A stretch of DNA of 11,410 nucleotides from Planctomycetota bacterium (GTDB lineage Bacteria; Planctomycetota; Phycisphaerae; WQYP01). A program made the position numbers and the translations under genes. Position 1 is the stretch's first letter. Each line of letters begins with the position of its first letter. Positions 6,183 through 11,410 of this stretch are shown here, piece by piece. The notes beneath the pieces were generated by a model, which saw only the letters and a list, made by a program, of their open reading frames with translations, ran no database searches and had not been told where the DNA came from. The stretch lies in the NCBI GenBank assembly GCA_021798635.1, contig JAJZGH010000157.1, positions 1 to 11,410 of the forward strand, given 5' to 3'.

Positions 6183-8003
6183 ATGATGTTGAAAGAACGC
6201 ATTATCTCTTTGACGGCATTGGCGGCCACAGTGCTGACCGGCGGATTGCTCTGGGCCACGGGCACCAAAGCACCCGCCGATTGGCGGGGCCGCGTCTATC
6301 CGCCAAGCTATAAGGAAGCCATTTTCCCGCCATGGAGCGGCGGAAAAAATAATTCCGCCGTCAACAAGGGCTTTAAGTTCACCGTGCCGGAAGTGGATGA
6401 CATGGCGGATTTTCATGGCGATCCCTTTCACGCCAAACTGGTGCTCTACATTGGCGGAAATTATTATTTTGCCGTCGGGCCGCTGGTGCGCCGGTTTGAA
6501 AAACTGCATCCGAATCTCAGGGGCAAAATATTTGCCGAGACGTTGCCGCCCGGCATTCTCCTGCGGCAAATCAAAGCGCATGGCCGCATTACCGTGGGCA
6601 ATATGACGTTCAGCGCGAAGCCGGACGTATATGCCGCCGGATTGCTGAAAGTGAAGGCGTTGATTGCCAAGGGAATTTTAACCGGCCCGGCGGTCAGTTA
6701 TGCCACCAATGATCTCACGATTATGATTCCTAAAGGCAATCCGGGACATATTCATTCCTTGCGGGATTTAGGCCGGCCCGGCATAACATTGTCCATGCCC
6801 AATCCGGCGTGGGAAGGTGTGGCCCGGCAAATTAAGCTTTCACTGGTCAAAGCCGGCGGAACCAAGTTGGAACACAGCGTGTATGGCACCAAGGTGAAAA
6901 ACGGCCAGACGATTCTGACCCATATTCACCACCGGCAGACCCCACTATATTTAATGCAGGGTCTGGCGGATGCGGGCGTGACATGGAAATCAGAGGCGAT
7001 TTTCCAAGAGCAGAGCGGCCATCCGATTGCGGATATTTCCATTCCAGCCAAATACAACACCACGGCGGTGTACGCCGGGGCGGTCGTAAAAAATGCCCGG
7101 CATCGCCGCTCGGCATTACAGTGGCTGGCATTCCTCAAGACCGCCGCCGCGCAGGGCATTTTCGCCCATTATGGCTTTAAGCCGGTGGCCGCAAATGTGG
7201 CACGGCAACCAGCCCCACGAGCAGGCGGTTCCGACCACACGGTCATTTTTGCCGACGCCGTAACCGCCGCGCCGGACGGTGCTCCAGGTGCGGCCATATC
7301 CTTCACTCCGCCGCCGGAATCAGCCATGCCGCACGGCAAACTGGGACAGGCGATCCGGCTGGGGAAAAATGTATTTGACAACACCCAGGCCTTTGCGGCC
7401 AAATACGTGGGTGACGGCTTAAATTGTGAAAACTGCCATCTTCAGTCGGGAAGGAAGGCGTATTCGGCCCCGATGTGGGCCGCGTATGTGGCCTTTCCCA
7501 GCTATCAGGCCAAAGCGGGTAAAGTCATCACGTTTGCCGCGCGGGTTCAGGCGTGCTTTCGTTTCAGCATGAACGGCAAAATTCCACCCGCAAACGGCAA
7601 GGTCATGACCGCGCTGATCAGCTACTGTGCGTGGCTCGCCAAAGGCGCTCCGGTTTACGGCCAACTGGCGGGACGGGGTTATAAGATGCTCAAACTTCCG
7701 CCACTGAAGCCCAGCGCCGCCCGCGGCAAAACGGTCTTCACGATCAACTGTATGGCCTGCCACGGGGCGGCCGGGCAGGGGTTGATGATGAATCATAAAT
7801 ATCAGTTTCCCCCGCTGTGGGGTCCGGAATCGTACAACTCTGGTGCCGGGATGGCCAAGGTTAAACTGGCAGCAGCCTTTATTAAATTCAATATGCCATT
7901 TACCAAGCCCGGCAGCCTCACCGATCAGCAGGCGTGGGATGTAGCAGCCTACATAGACTCCCAAACCCGCCCGCCGGACCCACGGAAGATAGCGGGGAAG
8001 TAG
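6183..8003 (+). CDS. tsdA: Substrate-binding protein fused to TsdA-type di-heme thiosulfate dehydrogenase
   Basis: This is a 606-residue exported protein. Residues 1-28 look like a signal peptide or membrane anchor. Residues about 85-335 resemble a periplasmic substrate-binding domain of the ModA/sulfate-binding type (KLVLYIGGNYYFAVGPLVRRF, then TNDLTIMIPKGNP). Residues about 386-600 are two cytochrome c domains typical of TsdA: the first CENCH at 415-419, an ACFRFSMNGK stretch with Cys458 as the expected His/Cys heme ligand, and the second CMACH at 523-527 with a later NMP (Met571) as the probable distal ligand. TsdA family enzymes oxidise thiosulfate to tetrathionate, or run in reverse. The usual TsdA has only the C-terminal part, so the N-terminal half is an extra domain. 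The ATG at 6183 follows AAGGAGG by 6 nt; an ATG one codon later is also possible. It forms an operon with the Tat-exported gene. The enzyme function is well supported, and the ligand of the binding domain is unknown. Confidence 0.88.
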   Translation: MMLKERIISLTALAATVLTGGLLWATGTKAPADWRGRVYPPSYKEAIFPPWSGGKNNSAVNKGFKFTVPEVDDMADFHGDPFHAKLVLYIGGNYYFAVGPLVRRFEKLHPNLRGKIFAETLPPGILLRQIKAHGRITVGNMTFSAKPDVYAAGLLKVKALIAKGILTGPAVSYATNDLTIMIPKGNPGHIHSLRDLGRPGITLSMPNPAWEGVARQIKLSLVKAGGTKLEHSVYGTKVKNGQTILTHIHHRQTPLYLMQGLADAGVTWKSEAIFQEQSGHPIADISIPAKYNTTAVYAGAVVKNARHRRSALQWLAFLKTAAAQGIFAHYGFKPVAANVARQPAPRAGGSDHTVIFADAVTAAPDGAPGAAISFTPPPESAMPHGKLGQAIRLGKNVFDNTQAFAAKYVGDGLNCENCHLQSGRKAYSAPMWAAYVAFPSYQAKAGKVITFAARVQACFRFSMNGKIPPANGKVMTALISYCAWLAKGAPVYGQLAGRGYKMLKLPPLKPSAARGKTVFTINCMACHGAAGQGLMMNHKYQFPPLWGPESYNSGAGMAKVKLAAAFIKFNMPFTKPGSLTDQQAWDVAAYIDSQTRPPDPRKIAGK

Positions 8004-8144
8004 AATCTTCGGAGATCGGCAGGAAGAATCCGCCCGCACCGGTGTCTGCTAACTCCAATTACCAGGGTCGTACTTGAATTCGCGCTACGTTGAATTACAC
8101 TCTTATACATATCGACTCCATTGAGGCGATGGTGCTGTAATATC

Positions 8145-8150
8145 GGAGGA
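8145..8150 (+). promoter_or_regulatory. Strong Shine-Dalgarno GGAGGA without an ATG/GTG/TTG at normal distance
   Basis: GGAGGA is a near-perfect ribosome-binding site, but in the methyltransferase frame the codon at the right distance is ATC (8157), and the first ATG is 27 bases away (8178). No standard start in that frame lies at normal spacing. Either ATC is used, the 8178 ATG is used with a weak site, or the N-terminal end is encoded differently. The DNA between 8004 and 8144 shows only a TATACA-like box near 8104-8109 and no gene. Confidence 0.4.
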
Positions 8151-8177
8151 CGTGTAATCGTAAGTGCAAGCCGATCA

Positions 8178-10709
8178 ATGAAGCGCGCGATTCGCCGCGG
8201 CCTTGAGAAATGCGGGTACAACGCGCAACGACTGGCGACGGATTACCAATTTGACGGGTTGGTTCTGCCATTTGCCGGCTTCGCTTACGCGCCGTGGGAT
8301 GTGCGGTCAGCTTGTATTACTGTTGTTGATTCCGATATTGCGACGACTAATTCGGATCGTGTCCGGAAAATTGGTGCTCCTGTAGTGCTCCAATGCCGTC
8401 ACGAACGGCTTGTCTGGTATAAGCAGACATCCGGGGGAGTTGAACAACTACAGGATATCGGCTTCGATGGAGTCGAGTTATTCTTCCGACAGCATGAGCG
8501 AGATTTTTCGCCACAGTCAATATACGAGGCCAAGGCGCGCTTCAACGTGCCGGGTGAGATGCAACTGGCGTTCGTCGATATCGGCCTTTTGCCGGCCCTT
8601 GAAACGGGGTTGGGAGATCATCTGTCGCGCCTCGTAGCACGCGCGATCGATGTTCTGAAGGGCAATTTAAGGCAGCGGGGCGTGGACAATCCAGCGGCCC
8701 GTGATGTGTTCAAATCCGTATTCTGGCTCCTGGCAGCAAAGATTCTGCGTGATAAGCATGTCGAACACTTTATGCGACTGGGGCCGCAGGACGCTGATGG
8801 CATTTTTAGAAAAGTCGGTCGGCATTACTCGGAATCCGACGTGCGCCCGCCCGGCGGAAAGGCCTGGATACCGGCAATTCAGGCGGCCGCTGATGAGATT
8901 TTCCAATGTTCCGATCTGGGAAACGTTACACCCGAAGCGTTGGCCAATGTTTACGAGAATGCATTGGTTCCAAAGAGCCTCCGAAAAGAATTGGGCATCC
9001 ACAGCACGCCTCCTTATCTGATTGATTACATCCTCGGCAAGCTGAAGCCATGGATAGAGGAAATTCCCGAACAGGACCGTTATGTCTTCGAGCCGGCTTG
9101 CGGGTCGGCGGCATTTCTAGTTGGCGCGATGCGGTTATTGCGGGAGCTTTCCACATGCACAACCGGCAAGGGCCGACATGAATATCTCAAGGAGAGACTC
9201 GCCGGGGTGGAATTGGACCCCTTCGCGCTGGAAGTGGCGCGGCTCTCGCTTACGCTTGCCGATGTACCGCATTCCAATGGGTGGAAATTAGAACAGGGCG
9301 ACATGTTCGCATCCGACATATTGGAGAAGTATGCCGGTAAAGCCCGTGTCGTGCTGGCCAATCCACCGTTCGAGAGATTTAAGGCCGCCGAGAAGCAATA
9401 CTACTCAAAATCCGCGCGAACGCCCACCACCGCCACGAAGGCGATGGAAGTGCTTTCTCGGATTGTTCCTAATCTGCAGATGGGAGCGGTATTGGGTATC
9501 GTTTTGCCAATCGGTGCACTGCACGGCAAAGACGGAAAAAGCACGCGGAAGCTACTGCTTGAACGTTGCGAGGTGCTCGAAATTTGTCTGCTACCGAAAA
9601 ACGCCTTCACATATTCGCGACACGAAACAGCAATCCTAATATGCCGATGCAAGATTCAAGCCGCCGGCACCCTTGCGGGCCTCCACTACAATCGCATCAA
9701 GCAAGCGGAGATTGGTGTGTTCCGCCGATCCTATCTGGTCCGGAACTCTGAACAGGTGCCGCAGCAAGCCTTGGGTCGGTCCCCGGATTACACGCTGCAA
9801 TGGCGCGAGCTGGAGTCGGTCTGGCGCTATTGCTCAAATTACCCCCGTTTTGGAAGCGTGGCCAAGGTAGGCGAGGGCTTTTCCTTTGTCGCACAAACAC
9901 GGCGAGCGGAGAACGCGGTTCGCTCGGATGGTAAGGCTGGCGCGGGTTACGTTAAAGCCTACCTCGGAGGCGTCTCTGAAACACCCATATTCGGCCAACC
10001 CCAAGAAAAGTTTTTCCGAGACGGCGCCGACGTAATAGGGACCCGTCGGTCGGCGGCAACGCCTGGAATACCCCAAGTATTGCTGAACCATGCACACCTT
10101 GGGATGCCCTGGCTGGTGCGAGCGTTATTGGATCCAATCGGCCACGCGGTAAGTGACAATTTTATGGTCGTTCGCCCAGTCTGTCAGTTTCCATTAGAAT
10201 ATGTTTGGGCCATTCTCAATTCTCCGTTTGCCAACGCCTTCGCCCACACCAGCAGAACGTCGCGCCATGTGCTGGCGGGTACGGTCGAAAAAATGCCGAT
10301 ACCTGACGCGTCGCGCGAGGAGATTGATGTGGTTGTTCAGGCCGCTCAAGTCTATCTGGCTGTCGCAAAATCCAGCGTCGAACCTATGGCCGGCGCGCCA
10401 GATGAAATGGCTGTTAAGGATGCCCTGCTGCGCATGGACGCCGAGGTATTGCGCCTTTATGACTTACCACCGGGACTGGAACGGCAGGTACTGGACATTT
10501 TTTCCGGGAAGAACAGGCCGGGCGTGGGTTGCCAGTTTGACGGCTATTTCCCTCCGGACTTTAACGCTTGGATTCCATTGCACGAATATATCTCTGCTGA
10601 ATATCAGAAGGCTGCATCAAGCGAAGCGATACAGCGGTGCGAACCCATAAAATCACGGGATATTGTAGCGGCGATCAAGGAAACCGCGCACCTGTTTGAC
10701 GAGGATTGA
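8178..10709 (+). CDS. N6-adenine DNA methyltransferase with built-in target-recognition region
   Basis: This is an 843-residue protein if begun at the ATG at 8178. Residues about 1-260 are an N-terminal region typical of large stand-alone methylases, with no convincing PD-(D/E)XK site. Residues about 275-490 are the catalytic domain: the SAM-binding motif I FEPACGSAAF (304-313), an acidic strand VELDP (344-348), and the catalytic NPPF (395-398), which marks amino-methyltransferases acting on adenine. The C-terminal part (about 555-790), with FMVVRP and LNSPFANAFAH, resembles the target-recognition region of type I S and TaqI-like proteins. It therefore probably methylates a specific DNA site by itself. 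A TTG at 8121 could extend it by 19 residues but lacks a ribosome site. The stop at 10707-10709 is 2 bp before the PIN gene, so the two are very likely one operon. Confidence 0.88.
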   Translation: MKRAIRRGLEKCGYNAQRLATDYQFDGLVLPFAGFAYAPWDVRSACITVVDSDIATTNSDRVRKIGAPVVLQCRHERLVWYKQTSGGVEQLQDIGFDGVELFFRQHERDFSPQSIYEAKARFNVPGEMQLAFVDIGLLPALETGLGDHLSRLVARAIDVLKGNLRQRGVDNPAARDVFKSVFWLLAAKILRDKHVEHFMRLGPQDADGIFRKVGRHYSESDVRPPGGKAWIPAIQAAADEIFQCSDLGNVTPEALANVYENALVPKSLRKELGIHSTPPYLIDYILGKLKPWIEEIPEQDRYVFEPACGSAAFLVGAMRLLRELSTCTTGKGRHEYLKERLAGVELDPFALEVARLSLTLADVPHSNGWKLEQGDMFASDILEKYAGKARVVLANPPFERFKAAEKQYYSKSARTPTTATKAMEVLSRIVPNLQMGAVLGIVLPIGALHGKDGKSTRKLLLERCEVLEICLLPKNAFTYSRHETAILICRCKIQAAGTLAGLHYNRIKQAEIGVFRRSYLVRNSEQVPQQALGRSPDYTLQWRELESVWRYCSNYPRFGSVAKVGEGFSFVAQTRRAENAVRSDGKAGAGYVKAYLGGVSETPIFGQPQEKFFRDGADVIGTRRSAATPGIPQVLLNHAHLGMPWLVRALLDPIGHAVSDNFMVVRPVCQFPLEYVWAILNSPFANAFAHTSRTSRHVLAGTVEKMPIPDASREEIDVVVQAAQVYLAVAKSSVEPMAGAPDEMAVKDALLRMDAEVLRLYDLPPGLERQVLDIFSGKNRPGVGCQFDGYFPPDFNAWIPLHEYISAEYQKAASSEAIQRCEPIKSRDIVAAIKETAHLFDED

Positions 10710-10711
10710 GA

Positions 10712-11218
10712 GTGGACGAATACCTGATAGACACGAATATTTTGTTCGACATGATGAATTCCGAAGCTGTAGATTCCCAGCGCGTCTGGGCACATCGACG
10801 GACGCGCAATGCGGTACTGCATTTACCGGTCATTGCGTTGGGAGAAGCGGATGTAGGATTTTGCCTGAAAGGGATCGATCCCAACACAGCGCGAGACGAA
10901 TTGGCATTATTTCTTAAGGAAAACGGCATTCTGGTGCATGAGATAACAAAGCACACCGCCCATGTGTATGGCTCTGTTAAAGCTCGACTGGTCAAACAAT
11001 ATCGGCCAGAAGGGCAGAAAAATCGTGCGAAGTGGCCGGAAACATGGTCCCACCCGGTGACCGGTGCCGAACTTGGCATCGACGAATGCGATATCTGGAT
11101 CGTGGCGCAAGCCATTGAGCGAAATTTCGTGCTGGTTACCGCAGACAAGATGGCCCGGCTGAGGGAGGTCATTACCGAACTGCGGGTGCAGAATTGGCGC
11201 GTCGCGCCAAATCCGTGA
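10712..11218 (+). CDS. PIN-domain nuclease, coupled to the methyltransferase gene
   Basis: This is a 168-residue PIN-domain protein. The acidic residues that hold the metal are in place: Asp7 in YLIDTN, Glu45 in IALGEAD, Asp127 (with Asp124) in GIDECDIWIVAQA, and Asp145 in LVTAD. PIN proteins are Mg/Mn-dependent nucleases, mostly RNA-cutting VapC toxins. I chose the GTG at 10712 because GAGG lies 7 nt upstream; a TTG at 10706 overlaps the preceding stop but has no room for a ribosome site. No VapB-like antitoxin gene is next to it. The fixed partner is the methyltransferase, so it may work with DNA methylation rather than as a classic toxin. Both possibilities are inference. Confidence 0.85.
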   Translation: MDEYLIDTNILFDMMNSEAVDSQRVWAHRRTRNAVLHLPVIALGEADVGFCLKGIDPNTARDELALFLKENGILVHEITKHTAHVYGSVKARLVKQYRPEGQKNRAKWPETWSHPVTGAELGIDECDIWIVAQAIERNFVLVTADKMARLREVITELRVQNWRVAPNP

Positions 11219-11302
11219 TCTCCCTGCTTGGCGCCCGCCACAGCAAAACTTAGAATTCGCAGCAGGGTCGTGCGGCAGAGGATGTGTGGCTTGAGGGAGA
11301 TC
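11217..11302. repeat. Nine-base inverted repeat after the PIN gene
   Basis: GATCTCCCT (11217-11225, overlapping the PIN stop codon) is exactly matched in reverse by AGGGAGATC (11294-11302), with 68 bp between. It is too widely spaced for a terminator and could be chance. The tail 11303-11410 is AT-rich with no gene or promoter I can support. Confidence 0.3.
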
Positions 11303-11410
11303 CACTGTAACGGATGTTCCAAGCCACTTTTTGCGCAACTCGTTTATTTACAATGACTTACATGCGTTTTTCGCGTTTGCGTGTAGCCACTAAAATATTT
11401 GATATTATTT

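Noticed and set aside
5829..6581. Minus-strand open frame of 250 codons
   Set aside because: It is a shadow across the Tat-exported gene and the TsdA fusion, both of which have clear motifs and starts.
1419..10709. One type I restriction system made of the HsdR_N-like gene and the methyltransferase
   Set aside because: The two are almost 6 kb apart with unrelated operons between, the nuclease lacks the motor domain and no HsdS is present, so they are treated as separate.
10675..11322. Minus-strand open frame of 215 codons, checked as a possible antitoxin for the PIN protein
   Set aside because: It lies entirely antisense to the PIN gene and the end of the methylase and has no DNA-binding motif that I can see.
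1..11410. tRNA, rRNA or CRISPR array
   Set aside because: No cloverleaf, rRNA-like stretch or regularly spaced repeat was seen on either strand by eye.

Overview
This is a bacterial chromosomal window of moderate to high GC. The start of a Tat-exported protein, a secreted di-heme cytochrome c, a GntR/YtrA-type regulated ABC exporter and many dispersed non-coding repeats fit a Gram-negative-type, environmental bacterium. A planctomycete or acidobacterial relative that uses reduced sulfur compounds is possible, but no marker gene here fixes the phylum. Good Shine-Dalgarno sites precede most genes, and TTG and GTG starts are used.

Layout. 1-169: the tail of an unrecognised, probably secreted protein. 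185-443: non-coding repeat DNA with a dispersed repeat (copy 1), a strong hairpin and a 16-bp perfect palindrome. 444-2324: two divergent nuclease genes, a GIY-YIG plus RAMA-domain protein on the minus strand and an HsdR_N-like PD-(D/E)XK protein on the plus strand. The latter has a C-terminal module that I associate with phage and plasmid proteins. 2437-2515: dispersed repeat copy 2, in the same orientation as copy 1, so the two copies bracket the nuclease pair. 2597-5067: a compact operon of a YtrA-like GntR regulator, an ABC ATPase and a polytopic permease, with a convincing promoter. 5327-8003: a two-gene module for periplasmic sulfur or electron chemistry, made of a Tat-exported DsrE-fold-like protein and one long protein that fuses a periplasmic substrate-binding domain to a TsdA-type di-heme thiosulfate dehydrogenase. 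8178-11218: an N6-adenine DNA methyltransferase with its own target-recognition region, followed with no gap by a PIN-domain nuclease. 11219-11410: non-coding, AT-rich at its end.

The most notable points are the substrate-binding/TsdA fusion with its Tat partner, and the tightly coupled methyltransferase-PIN pair, which has no recognisable restriction subunit or antitoxin beside it. The left nuclease island and the right methyltransferase-PIN pair look like accessory, defence-type cargo around a transporter operon and a respiratory module.
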